Source: Roseomonas aerilata DSM 19363 | GTDB lineage: Bacteria > Pseudomonadota > Alphaproteobacteria > Acetobacterales > Acetobacteraceae | Reading direction: 5' to 3' | Length of the DNA: 64,000 bases | Assembly: GCF_000711725.1 (NCBI RefSeq) | Contig: NZ_JONP01000019.1 | Span: 31,121 to 95,120, forward strand | In this document: in pieces, positions 8,697 through 16,998 of the stretch | How the letters are laid out: each line of letters begins with the position of its first letter | Numbering within the stretch: the stretch's first letter is position 1 | Translations under genes and position numbers: made by a program | Notes under the pieces: generated by a model | Databases searched by the model: none | Told to the model about the DNA's origin: nothing | The model's input: the letters and a program-made list of their open reading frames with translations, nothing else

Positions 8697-10629
8697 TGTT
8701 GTCCCCTTTCCATCGGGAACGGTGACGCGTTCCGGGGAGAGCCTGCCTGGCTACCTTCTCCGGTTGGCGGATCGTGTTGGCACAGATGCGGTGCGGGTTG
8801 CGGGCATGGCAGGACTGCGCCAACCCGGGTGTGCGGTCGCCTCGGGCGGCCTTGAGCGGCTTGCCCATCTCGCCAGCCTACCCACGACCTCGCTAGAGGC
8901 CCTTGCTTACCGCCGCGCGAACCGGTTTGCGCACCATCATTTCCTGGGCGGCGTCATTCATCGCGAGATGATTGACCTGTCTGTTCGCAGGTCGTGCCCT
9001 CGCTGTTTGCAGGAGGGGGATCATCACCGTGCTTGGTGGGATTTGGCGCTCTGTACCGCCTGTCCCCTGCATGGGGTTCGCCTGGCATTCCAGTGCCCGG
9101 TTTGCCGGAGGAAGACCGGCTGGACCGGGTCAGACCTCTTGCGGTGCCGTTGCGGCTCAGACCTTCGGGGATGGAACCCGACAGCCATTGAAGCTGGTGA
9201 GGCGTCAACGAATGCCCGAGTTCTCTCCCTTGCTGGGGGAGGGGATCTGAGTTGGCTCCCAGAGGCGCTCAGCACCTGCGATCCGGGTGATTTGCTCCGC
9301 CTCTCGATGTGCTTGGGGCTGTTCCTGGTGGGATGGCAAAAGGAGCGTCGGGTCGAGACCTTATGCGCTGCCGGAGCGAACGTGGTGGCCGACGTCATGG
9401 GCAAAGGCATCAATGCCGTGGAGGACTGGCCAACTCCTATTGCTGCCTTCTTGGAGAGGGAACAGCAGGGGGCGGCATCGCGGCCGGGACGCTTTGGAGC
9501 AAGAAAGGCGCTCGGTCCCTTTCAGAATTGGGTGCGTGATCTCGGGCCCGGTCCGGTTCAGGCTGTGCTGCTCGCCGTTGTCGAAGCCAGCATCCAGAGC
9601 GATCCCGTTCTCAGGCTCCAAGTCCACCGTTCCCGCCTGTTCGCACAACAGGCAAAATCCAGCTGCGTTCAACATCAGCAGAATGTCATGGTGAACCTTG
9701 GGGAAGCCGCGTCCGTACTGGGACGATCTCACGCTTCGATGCGGCGCCTGCTCGCAGATGGGCTCCTGACCGCTGAGGCCGATGGAGGGCGTGGGATGCC
9801 CATTGCCCTACCGCGGGACGCCGTCGCTCTTCTCGCGGAAGCTCAGAAGAATGCCGTCTTGCTTGTCGGGGCTGCTGCCATCCTCGGCGTCTCGAAGGCG
9901 CGCGTCCTACTGATCCTGTCGTCTGACCTCCTTCGAGGAGAGCCGAGGCTGGCGCTGGGGCAGGCGGCACGGCTAGGCATCGACCGGGGTTCCCTGCGTC
10001 GCCTGCTCGCAGACCTGGAAGCCAGGCTACCAGAGACAGCGCCCTCTGGAGGCTTGGTGGGGTTCGAGTTTGCCGCTGCCGCGTTTCGCCATCGGGGCTT
10101 TGACATCGTGGCCTTGTTGCGGGAGATCATGGAGTGGCGTTTGGCTCCTGCGGCGATCGCCCATGAGGCCACGGGCCTGAAGCGGCTTCGGTTCCGCCAT
10201 GCGGATGTCGCTGCCGTTCTGGGGCGACTCAAAAAGGGATCGGTCGCTACCGTTCAGGAAGCTGCACGAACCCTGGGCCTGAAATGGGAGGTGGTCGCCC
10301 ATCTCACCCGGAAGGGTATTCTTCGCATTGGAGACGGCGGTGTTGATGTAGCCGAGATCCAACGGTTCCATCGGGAAGTCGTGAGCGGGTCTGAACTCGC
10401 TCGAGAGAGGGGGACCTCGCCACGGGCTTTGGCAGCAGCGCTGAGGGAGAGAGGTGTCCACCCGATCTCTGGTCCCGATGTTGATGGAGGGAGACAGAAC
10501 TTCTTCGAGAGGGATGCCTGTGGGAGGGGCAACGGCTCTGCGCTGCACAGATGGCCCTCGTTCAGGGAAGACCGTGTGAGTATCGCTCAACCACTGCCAC
10601 TGGATCATACCAAGCGTCCTGGTGAATAA
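8677..10629 (+). CDS. tniQ: TniQ/TnsD-family target selector with long C-terminal DNA-binding array
   Basis: This 650-aa protein overlaps tnsC by 20 bases. The N-terminal TniQ motif is RSGESLPGYLLRLADR (residues 19-33). A zinc-binding region follows: SCPRCLQEGDHH (C107, C110), LCTACPLHG (C126, C129, H132), QCPVC (C140, C143) and RCRCG (C157, C159). The remaining roughly 480 residues contain at least four helix-turn-helix-like units, for example EAASVLGRSHASMRRLLADG, GAAAILGVSKARVLLI, GQAARLGIDRGSLRRLLAD and ARTLGLKWEVVAHLTRKG. The length is closer to TnsD of Tn7 than to the roughly 400-residue TniQ of Tn5053, so direct sequence-specific binding to an attachment site is the likely role. The attachment site itself is not identified. 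Confidence 0.9.
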   Translation: MPASRSSVVPFPSGTVTRSGESLPGYLLRLADRVGTDAVRVAGMAGLRQPGCAVASGGLERLAHLASLPTTSLEALAYRRANRFAHHHFLGGVIHREMIDLSVRRSCPRCLQEGDHHRAWWDLALCTACPLHGVRLAFQCPVCRRKTGWTGSDLLRCRCGSDLRGWNPTAIEAGEASTNARVLSLAGGGDLSWLPEALSTCDPGDLLRLSMCLGLFLVGWQKERRVETLCAAGANVVADVMGKGINAVEDWPTPIAAFLEREQQGAASRPGRFGARKALGPFQNWVRDLGPGPVQAVLLAVVEASIQSDPVLRLQVHRSRLFAQQAKSSCVQHQQNVMVNLGEAASVLGRSHASMRRLLADGLLTAEADGGRGMPIALPRDAVALLAEAQKNAVLLVGAAAILGVSKARVLLILSSDLLRGEPRLALGQAARLGIDRGSLRRLLADLEARLPETAPSGGLVGFEFAAAAFRHRGFDIVALLREIMEWRLAPAAIAHEATGLKRLRFRHADVAAVLGRLKKGSVATVQEAARTLGLKWEVVAHLTRKGILRIGDGGVDVAEIQRFHREVVSGSELARERGTSPRALAAALRERGVHPISGPDVDGGRQNFFERDACGRGNGSALHRWPSFREDRVSIAQPLPLDHTKRPGE

Positions 10630-11050
10630 CCGGTCCCGATCCAAACCAGACTGTAGCGGCGGTGATCCGAACGGCCGGACTTGGCCGAAAGCTGCCTCAC
10701 CACTTCAGAGCAGAAGCAATGGAAGGACGCCGCACCATCTTGCGTTAGTGGTGCGACCGCGGAGCAACAGCGTTGGGTAGTGTTGCGACTTTAGGGTTGC
10801 CAGCGATCTCAGCCATGCTGGCCAAACTCTTCGCGACTGGTACGGTCATCGCTTCGGACGTGCCTTGCCCGACAACCAAGTGGTGCACTTCAATGGAGTC
10901 AGAGAGCCGTCCTACGGAACGGAACTACGGTAATTTGCTGCCGTGCCCCTTTCTGCGAGTCTGATCTCATTCGGGCATCGACTGGTTCCCGATTAGGTTT
11001 AGTTTTACTCCCAACGCGACTGTTCACGCTCGGTTTGCACGAGGACCAAG
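10630..11050. other. Intergenic stretch between transposition operon and cargo gene
   Basis: No supportable gene. A 7-base perfect stem, CGCACCA (10731-10737) with TGGTGCG (10749-10755) and an 11-base loop, is present but has no U-tract. Composition changes within this stretch from moderately GC-rich to clearly AT-richer toward 11000, so the junction between the transposition genes and the separately acquired cargo lies here. The promoter of the cargo gene should be in the last 100 bases. Confidence 0.4.
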
Positions 11051-13525
11051 ATGGCTACCCGGGTATTCTGCCTCTACGTATCTGAAGATCAACGTTTATT
11101 CGAGAGAATGAGCCGAAGCCTAGCTACACTTGAGCAAGCGGGATTAACTGAAGCCTTGGGTGGCGCAAGCGTAAATCTAACCGGTGGTTTAATCGGGGAA
11201 GCCAAAGAAGAATATGAGCGCGCACAAATAATCCTGATGCTCGTCAGCGCCGATTTTCTTGCAGCAGGTCATGTTTCTCAACTGATTCACGATGCCATGC
11301 TAAAGCATGAACGAGGTAGTGCCCTCGTCATCCCTGTGATTGCCCGTCCGTCAAGCTGGCAATCAACGGCCTTTGCTAAAATCTTGGCATTGCCTCGCGA
11401 CGCGTCGCCCATCACATCGTGGCGGAGCGAGGACGAAGCTTTAACAAACGTGACTGAAGGAGTGCGCAGAGCAATCCTCGGGCGTCTCGAAAGGAGACAC
11501 AACACAGAAGAACACCGGGTCAGGATTTTCATCAGCTATTCTCACAAAGACTTATCTGACTTGGAAAAACTCCGGCCGCAATTGGCTGCCGTCTTCGACG
11601 GTGAACCAGACCTAGCGCAGCCAATTATTTGGGATTACGGAAGCATTCTCCCGGGCGAGTTATTCCAGGAGCAGATTAGGACACGCCTGCAATCTGCTGA
11701 TATTGTCCTGACACTTGTGAGTCCGGAATTCTTTCGTTCTGACTGGGTTAGGGCCGAGATGTCATGGATAAGGCAAATCCCTGAGAAGAAAAGGCCAAGA
11801 ATTATCCCTATCATACTGAGACCCGTCAACTGGGTCGACAGTCCAATAGGTCATTACCAAGCTCTACCCCGTGACGGCAAGGCAATCAGTACCTGGCATT
11901 ATCCCGATGAAGCTTGGCTTGACGTTGCTAAGGGCATTCTCAACGCCACTCGGAACGTCCGAAGGGGTTCTCAATCACCTCAAAAGGCCACAAAGCAAAA
12001 CAGCGAGGGAATTACACGCTTCGAAATTGGAGAAGTCTTTAAGACTGCGGGTACTCCCACCATAAACTACGAACCGCCCAACGAGTTCGGTCAGTGCAGA
12101 GCTGAACTAGCCATATTTGGGAAGGGACTTGTTGTCGAGGGGCCATCAGGCATCGGCAAAACCACCATGATTCGGAGAGCACTGACTGAACTAGGTTGCC
12201 AAACGCAAGCAGTCTGGATTCGCTGTGCTCAGCAGACTGAGGTCACCATATTAGAAAACAAGTTATTAGAGGGCTTTGTCGGTTACCTCGTTCTCGATGA
12301 CTTTCACCATCTTCCTGACGATAAAAAGAACCGAATCGCACGGCTGGTAAAAGCACAAGCTGATGACGACGTGCCTCTCGCAAAGATCGTTATTATCGGG
12401 ATAAATCGAGTTGGGCACACGTTGATGGAGGGTTTCCCTGAACTTGCTGGACGCGCTAGCATCATCCCCATGCGAAAACAAAGTAATTCATTAATTCAGT
12501 CGATGATCGAGAGTGGCGAGAGAGCAGCCAACATTGTCTTCCGCCTGCGAGGTGAGATCATTGAAGCGTCAGAAGGAAGTTTCTTTACAGCGCAGCATTT
12601 GTGTTACCAGATTGCAATTAAGGCTGGGGTCTTAGCGACGGAGAAACGGGAGCGGACGATTGAGTACGGACCATCGGATGTGGCGAGCAAAGTGCTCGAG
12701 CAATTCGAGTTCAAGTACAAGAACCTTCTAAAGGCTTTTGCTTCAGCAGATGCAAGTTGTAATCCAAAGGGCGCAGGTCTGGCGTTGCTTTGGATTTTAA
12801 GGCAGGAGGGAAAGGGTTCTGTGCTGCTCGACGAAGCTCGAGCTGAGTACCCCGAGCTCGGACGAGCCTTTGGTGAATTAGTTTCGTCGGGATTCTGCAG
12901 GCTTTTCGACCAATATCCTAGCCTATCAGCAATGCTGTACTTCGACCCCCGCTCCAACTTCTTGGTTGTTGAAGACCCCCAGTTAGAATTTTATCTCAAG
13001 AAGATCTCGTGGTCCGACTTTGCCCGGCATACGGGGCACATCGTGAAAATTTCTTCCGAAGGTAAGCTACAATTCCACCGCGCTCCTTGGCATAAGGTCG
13101 TCTTGCAAAATTTTTGTCGACGGCATGAGGGTGGGAAATGGTCGGCGCATGGCAGCAACACAAGCCTTCCATGGTGGGCAGTAGCGTGTCTTGGAGGAGC
13201 TGCTGCTGCAGCACTAACGGCTCTAATGAATGTGATGCCTGCGGAGTGGTGGCTCTGGAAGACTACCCTGTTTGTCGGGGTATTTGTGACGGTGTTCATT
13301 CTGATCCGAGATCCACGCACGAGATACATGCGAGCATTCTGGCTAGTGCTTTCCAGCACTGGCATAACGAATCTTGTGCCCTCCCTTGGGCTAGAGGCAG
13401 CTGCACCGCAGATGCTAGTTCGATTTTTTTCAGAAGGACCTGGAACAGGGTTCAATCTTATAATGGGCTTGATCATGATGACGTTACTGGTGTTAGACGC
13501 TCTGGAATGGCGACGAGTGCACTGA
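11051..13525 (+). CDS. Tandem TIR domains + NTPase + C-terminal membrane helices; probable anti-phage sensor/effector
   Basis: The protein has 824 residues. ATG 11051 follows GAGGA by about nine bases. Residues 4-145 form a first TIR-like fold (VFCLYVSEDQ, QIILMLVSADFLAAG) in which the helix that should carry the catalytic glutamate reads HVSQLIHDAM. Residues 157-300 form a second TIR fold (VRIFISYSHKD, IVLTLVSPEFFRSDW) with glutamate 236 in VRAEM at the expected NADase position. A STAND-like NTPase follows: Walker A GPSGIGKTT at 364-372 and Walker B YLVLDDFHH at 412-420. A winged-helix-like segment comes next, then three or four transmembrane segments between about 706 and 818. TIR proteins of defence systems cleave NAD or make NAD-derived signals on infection; that role here is inference. 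Codon use is much AT-richer than the neighbours, which points to separate acquisition as cargo. Confidence 0.85.
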   Translation: MATRVFCLYVSEDQRLFERMSRSLATLEQAGLTEALGGASVNLTGGLIGEAKEEYERAQIILMLVSADFLAAGHVSQLIHDAMLKHERGSALVIPVIARPSSWQSTAFAKILALPRDASPITSWRSEDEALTNVTEGVRRAILGRLERRHNTEEHRVRIFISYSHKDLSDLEKLRPQLAAVFDGEPDLAQPIIWDYGSILPGELFQEQIRTRLQSADIVLTLVSPEFFRSDWVRAEMSWIRQIPEKKRPRIIPIILRPVNWVDSPIGHYQALPRDGKAISTWHYPDEAWLDVAKGILNATRNVRRGSQSPQKATKQNSEGITRFEIGEVFKTAGTPTINYEPPNEFGQCRAELAIFGKGLVVEGPSGIGKTTMIRRALTELGCQTQAVWIRCAQQTEVTILENKLLEGFVGYLVLDDFHHLPDDKKNRIARLVKAQADDDVPLAKIVIIGINRVGHTLMEGFPELAGRASIIPMRKQSNSLIQSMIESGERAANIVFRLRGEIIEASEGSFFTAQHLCYQIAIKAGVLATEKRERTIEYGPSDVASKVLEQFEFKYKNLLKAFASADASCNPKGAGLALLWILRQEGKGSVLLDEARAEYPELGRAFGELVSSGFCRLFDQYPSLSAMLYFDPRSNFLVVEDPQLEFYLKKISWSDFARHTGHIVKISSEGKLQFHRAPWHKVVLQNFCRRHEGGKWSAHGSNTSLPWWAVACLGGAAAAALTALMNVMPAEWWLWKTTLFVGVFVTVFILIRDPRTRYMRAFWLVLSSTGITNLVPSLGLEAAAPQMLVRFFSEGPGTGFNLIMGLIMMTLLVLDALEWRRVH

Positions 13526-13843
13526 CGCACCGATATGAACATCAAACGCGCAGTTCACCGCATGCACAGGAGCTGTAGACTGCAGGGGGCTCGTTTTGCA
13601 TCGTGTCCTCAGTCCGGCAGGGAACGAGCTGCTTCGCTCGTGCTCCTTGTCGTACCCCTTGGCGCTTGTCTGCTCCGGAGGCATCACCCCATTCGGCTCA
13701 AAGACCTAGAAGGGCGCAAAGCAGCCGCCGAGGTGCCGCACTCCCTATCTCTGGGCTCCACCCTGAACGGTCATTCACCAGGGCGGTCTGTATCACCTGG
13801 AAGTCCGATCCTACCCAGTCGACGGCTGTGAATCCTTGGGCCT
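13526..13843. other. Intergenic stretch after the TIR gene
   Basis: No supportable gene. ACGAGC and GCTCGT pair across a six-base loop near 13624-13641, a possible weak terminator for the TIR gene without a U-tract. GC content rises again across this stretch. Confidence 0.35.
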
Positions 13844-13862
13844 AAGGTTTTGTCGAAACCTT
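13844..13862. promoter_or_regulatory. Palindrome just upstream of the second tniQ, candidate operator
   Basis: AAGGTTT at 13844-13850 and AAACCTT at 13856-13862 are exact inverted copies around TGTCG. The palindrome ends 10 bases before the ATG at 13873, where a bound protein or an RNA hairpin would block translation or transcription of this tniQ alone. Role inferred from position. Confidence 0.4.
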
Positions 13863-13872
13863 GCGGGCCTCC

Positions 13873-14859
13873 ATGAATCCCTTCCTTAAAGCTTCGGGTC
13901 GTCATTCAGTTAGTACAGAACCCCGGGACGATGAGAGCTTCATCGGCTACATCTTCCGGCTCGCAAAGCGTCGGGACATGACAACTGCGGCCCTCCTTGC
14001 GAGCAAAATTGGTATGCCCGCGTTCCTGAACTGGCCGACGGAGGAGAACCTCTCCCGGTTGTCGGCTGATTCTGGTGTGCCTATTGACCGCCTGCGCTGG
14101 ATATCCTGCAGCCCCAAGACCGGCGACCAGGCGACGTTTCGAGGTCAAGCGGTCAGCATGGGTCTTGTCAAAGGCCAGGTTGGCGTCCGGACGGTTTGCC
14201 CTCCCTGCTTGGCTGAATCGCCGCACCATCGCTCATACTGGGATCTCACACACGTTGAGGCCTGCCCCATGCATGCCGTGGGTTTGGTGTGGGCCTGCGC
14301 ATACCCGGCATGTGGGCGACGGCTAGGGTGGCAGGGGGCCGACCTGACGAGATGTCGGTGCGGAGCGGACCTCACCCAGGCACCTTGCTCCCCGATTGAC
14401 CCTGACCTGCTGGACGGGACCATGGCGGTTCATGGTCTCCTCGGTGATCAGCGGTTCGCCGCACAGGCCGAGCAGGCGCTCAGCGCCGTTCCCCTTCGGG
14501 ATCTCCGGCCGGTCGAGGCTGTCGAGTTCATAATCAGGGTCGGACTGGATATCGCCCCTGGGGTTGAGCGCAAAAAGCTGTTCTCCCTGGAGCACGCCAT
14601 GATGTTGGATGACCCGCCCTACGTGGCTCTCCACCTCGGCCTCCAGGCCGCTCACCAGTGGCCGGAGACCTTTCTCCACATCCCGGAGATCATTCAGGCC
14701 AAGAGGAGCCCATCGAGCTCAATTGCTCACGCGCGCTGGGAGAGGGCTGTCCAACGGTGGCTTGGCGGCATCGAGACGGGCAGGGGAATTGCGATCCGAG
14801 AAGCCCTGGAGACCACTGCGTTGAGACGACTAGAGCGCGAAGCGGCCTTAGGTTCATGA
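13873..14859 (+). CDS. tniQ: Second TniQ-family protein, short form
   Basis: About 328 residues from ATG 13873; a TTG at 13861 would add four. The TniQ entry motif is DDESFIGYIFRLAKRRD near residue 20. The zinc region follows with VCPPCLAESPHH, ACPMHAVG, PACGRRLGW and RCRCGADL, matching the first TniQ in pattern but clearly diverged in sequence. The C-terminal 170 residues lack the helix-turn-helix array of the first TniQ. Having both a long and a short TniQ in one element suggests two target-choice routes, as in Tn7 (TnsD, TnsE) and in CRISPR-associated elements with separate TniQ and TnsD proteins. No Cas gene is near, so the partner of this one is unknown. It sits at the far side of the cargo, 900 bases before core DNA. 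Confidence 0.86.
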   Translation: MNPFLKASGRHSVSTEPRDDESFIGYIFRLAKRRDMTTAALLASKIGMPAFLNWPTEENLSRLSADSGVPIDRLRWISCSPKTGDQATFRGQAVSMGLVKGQVGVRTVCPPCLAESPHHRSYWDLTHVEACPMHAVGLVWACAYPACGRRLGWQGADLTRCRCGADLTQAPCSPIDPDLLDGTMAVHGLLGDQRFAAQAEQALSAVPLRDLRPVEAVEFIIRVGLDIAPGVERKKLFSLEHAMMLDDPPYVALHLGLQAAHQWPETFLHIPEIIQAKRSPSSSIAHARWERAVQRWLGGIETGRGIAIREALETTALRRLEREAALGS

Positions 14860-15757
14860 TTTCGCTCGGTAACTGTTCGATGTTCAGTGAACCAGGGCAA
14901 GGATCTAATCTGGTCCAGGGAACTGCGGCATTCTGTTCAGTTTTCCGCGACAAGAACGGCCCAGTTGGTCGTGCTGTACCTTGAGCAGCAAGGTCGTCAG
15001 TTTGGGCAACGAGGTCGTCCCTGGTCGGAGTGGACGGCCGGTTTCGAAGAGGCGGAGATCGAGAGCTAGACGGCGTGCTGAGGCTCCCTGGACGTCTCCT
15101 GCAAGGGGCGTCAGACCTCCCCAGGGATCCGCGAGCCCGTGCGTGGTAGGCGACGTCGGGAACTCGTCCGGCGACGACGCCGGGAACCCGGCCATCGCAG
15201 CGCCTGTCTCGGCCCGTCCCTGCCAGGGGAGAATACGTCTGATCGATCCCTCAACCTGCCTTTCCCTGCTCGCCAGGGTGGCTGGGATCCTCATGACGCC
15301 TCTGGATGGTTTAACCCCTTGCACGACACCTGTATGGCGGTGCCCTCTGTGGCGGAGGAGATTGTCGACCGTTGGAAGGGCACAGGGGCTGCTTTTGCAG
15401 TGGGTGGACCGGATGATGAAAAGAAACGATCGCGTGCGAACTTGGGTAGAAAGTGTGTGAATTCAATTATTAAGTGTCCTTGGCTGACTTCAAGAACCAG
15501 AATCTGAAACCAATTTCGTGGGGCCAGGGAATAGCAAGGCGGGGTGAAAACCACGTGGAAATGGCGTCAGCCTGTGCAGTGACTTCAAGTTTAAGCAATT
15601 GAAATCTTTTGAGGATTTTCAACATTTCAGATTACCAAGGCAGGAGTGCCAGTTTGTCCAGGGAAGCGTGGCGAGAAGTACAGGGACTGACGGCGAAGCT
15701 ACCTGTAAGCCGTTGATGTCTGCGGCGCGGTGTCTAGGATACCTTGGCGAGCTATAC
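14860..15757. other. Noncoding end region of the element, probably including the distal transposon end
   Basis: Nearly 900 bases hold no gene I can support on either strand. The motif CCAGGG recurs at least seven times (near 14892, 14916, 15121, 15223, 15273, 15523 and 15658), and TGACTTCAAG occurs twice as a direct repeat, at 15485-15494 and 15580-15589. Composition turns AT-rich around 15420-15650. Transposase-binding repeats near the terminus of a Tn7-like element would look like this, but the spacing is irregular and I could not pair a terminus with the other side. GTTCAGTGAAC at 14882-14892 is a small palindrome. Confidence 0.4.
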
Positions 15758-16927
15758 CTAGCCTGTCGGTGTCGCGGCGCGCAGGCGCTCCACCATCTCC
15801 TCGATCGCGGCGGCATCGACATTGGCGAAGGCGATGCGGAGATGGCCTTCCTCCCCGGCGAAGGCGGGGCCGGGCAGGCACATCAGCCCGTGCTCCTCGG
15901 CCAGCTGCCGCGCGACCACCCAGGCCGATGTGTCGCCGAAGGGATGGCGGACATAGGCGAAATAGGCGCCGAGCGCCTCCAGCCGCCATCCGGGAAGCCG
16001 GGCGAAGGCCCCGCGAAGGGCCGTCGCCCGATCGTTCATCTCGGCCCGGTTTGCCTCACGCCAGTCCGTCAGCGCCGGCAGGCCCCAGGTCACCGCCGCC
16101 TGCCCCGCACGGGAGGCGCAGATCTGCACGCAGTCCATCACCTTGCTCAGCTCGGCATGGAAGGCGGCGGGGGCGGTCACCGCGCCGAGCCGGTGCCCCG
16201 GCACCGCGAAGGATTTCGAGAAGCTGTAGAGCTGCAAGAGATTATCGGGCCAGCCGCCCGCCGGCAGGTCGTGCAGCCGGTCCTGCCCCGCGGGCAGGAA
16301 GTCTCGATACGTTTCGTCGAGCACGAGCCAGAGGCCGCGTCGCTGGCAGAGTTCGTGGAAGCGACGGATGACCTCGGCCGGGTAGACCGCGCCGGTCGGG
16401 TTGTTCGGCGTCACGAGCACGATGGCGCGCACGCGGTCGTCGATCAACGCCTCCGCATCTTCAAGGTCGGGCACGAAGCCCGACTGCGCGCGGCAGGGAA
16501 GGGGCCTCGCCTCGATGCCCAGCATGTCGAGCGTCATGCTGTGATTGAAGTACCAGGGCGTGGGCAGCAGCACCGCGTCGCCCCGCTGCGCGATCGCCAT
16601 CATCGCAACGAAATAGGCCTGGTTGCAGCCCGCCGTGATGGCGACCTCCTGCGCCGAGATGCCATCCCCGTAGACTCCGCGGAGATGTTCGGCATAGGCC
16701 TCGCGCAGCGCGGCGTCGCCACTGATGGGGCCATAGCCCGCGGCCGCCGGGCTGCCAGCCGCCGAGGCCAACTGCGCAAGCATCTCGGGCGGTGGCGGAT
16801 AGGCCGGGACCGCCTGGCAGAGATTGAGCAGCGGCCCGCGCGAACCGTCGTAGCGGGCGCCGCAGGCCTGGATCTCCGGGATCGGCGGGGTGCCGGTGTC
16901 GAGCAGGTGCGGATTCAGCGGCAGCAT
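15758..16927 (-). CDS. PLP-dependent class I/II aminotransferase
   Basis: The start chosen is ATG 16927 (MLPLNPHLLDTG), giving 389 aa; the open frame extends upstream to 17053 but that part is low-complexity and non-conserved. Features of fold-type I aminotransferases are clear: GYGPISGDAALREAYAEH, TAGCNQAYF, PTPWYFNH, VTPNNPTGAVYP (substrate loop), DETYRDF (cofactor aspartate) and the Schiff-base lysine in SFSKSFAVPGHRLGA. The exact amino acid substrate cannot be read from the sequence. This is the first core gene beyond the island; its 3' end faces the transposon, so the element may have inserted just downstream of it. The upstream gene on the same strand ends 71 bases away. Confidence 0.88.
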   Translation of the reverse strand: MLPLNPHLLDTGTPPIPEIQACGARYDGSRGPLLNLCQAVPAYPPPPEMLAQLASAAGSPAAAGYGPISGDAALREAYAEHLRGVYGDGISAQEVAITAGCNQAYFVAMMAIAQRGDAVLLPTPWYFNHSMTLDMLGIEARPLPCRAQSGFVPDLEDAEALIDDRVRAIVLVTPNNPTGAVYPAEVIRRFHELCQRRGLWLVLDETYRDFLPAGQDRLHDLPAGGWPDNLLQLYSFSKSFAVPGHRLGAVTAPAAFHAELSKVMDCVQICASRAGQAAVTWGLPALTDWREANRAEMNDRATALRGAFARLPGWRLEALGAYFAYVRHPFGDTSAWVVARQLAEEHGLMCLPGPAFAGEEGHLRIAFANVDAAAIEEMVERLRAATPTG

Positions 16928-16998
16928 CGGGGATCCCGGACGGAGAAAGAGAGAGGGAGAACGCGGCGGACGCGGATTGGTGCCTTTCCGGCGGGCGC

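Larger units (their letters stand above)
4250..15757. mobile_element. Tn7-like transposon (TnsA-like, TnsB, TnsC, two TniQ) with a TIR-NTPase cargo gene; limits given are outer bounds
   Basis: The genes at 4742-10629 are, in order, a TnsA-like protein, a DDE transposase, an AAA ATPase and a TniQ protein, all on the plus strand with overlapping ends, which is the core of Tn7/Tn5053-type elements. A cargo gene (11051-13525) and a second TniQ (13873-14859) follow in the same direction. Base composition falls relative to the core chromosome and recovers at the aminotransferase that ends at 15758. Termini and target-site duplication were not resolved, so the coordinates are the widest span free of recognised core genes. 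The upstream genes at 1-4249 also look foreign and may belong to an older insertion. Confidence 0.8.

Noticed and set aside
10731..10755. Hairpin between tniQ-1 and the TIR gene as terminator
   Set aside because: The 7-base stem has an 11-base loop and no U-tract on either strand.
10773..10964. 63-codon open frame in the gap before the TIR gene
   Set aside because: No ribosome site, no protein-like pattern, and composition like noncoding DNA.
4250..15757. CRISPR array or CRISPR-guided transposon
   Set aside because: Two TniQ genes suggested this, but no regularly spaced repeats and no Cas protein are seen in the island.
15560..15757. tRNA gene as insertion target next to the aminotransferase
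   Set aside because: No T-loop GGTTCRANTCC motif or cloverleaf arms could be found there on either strand.
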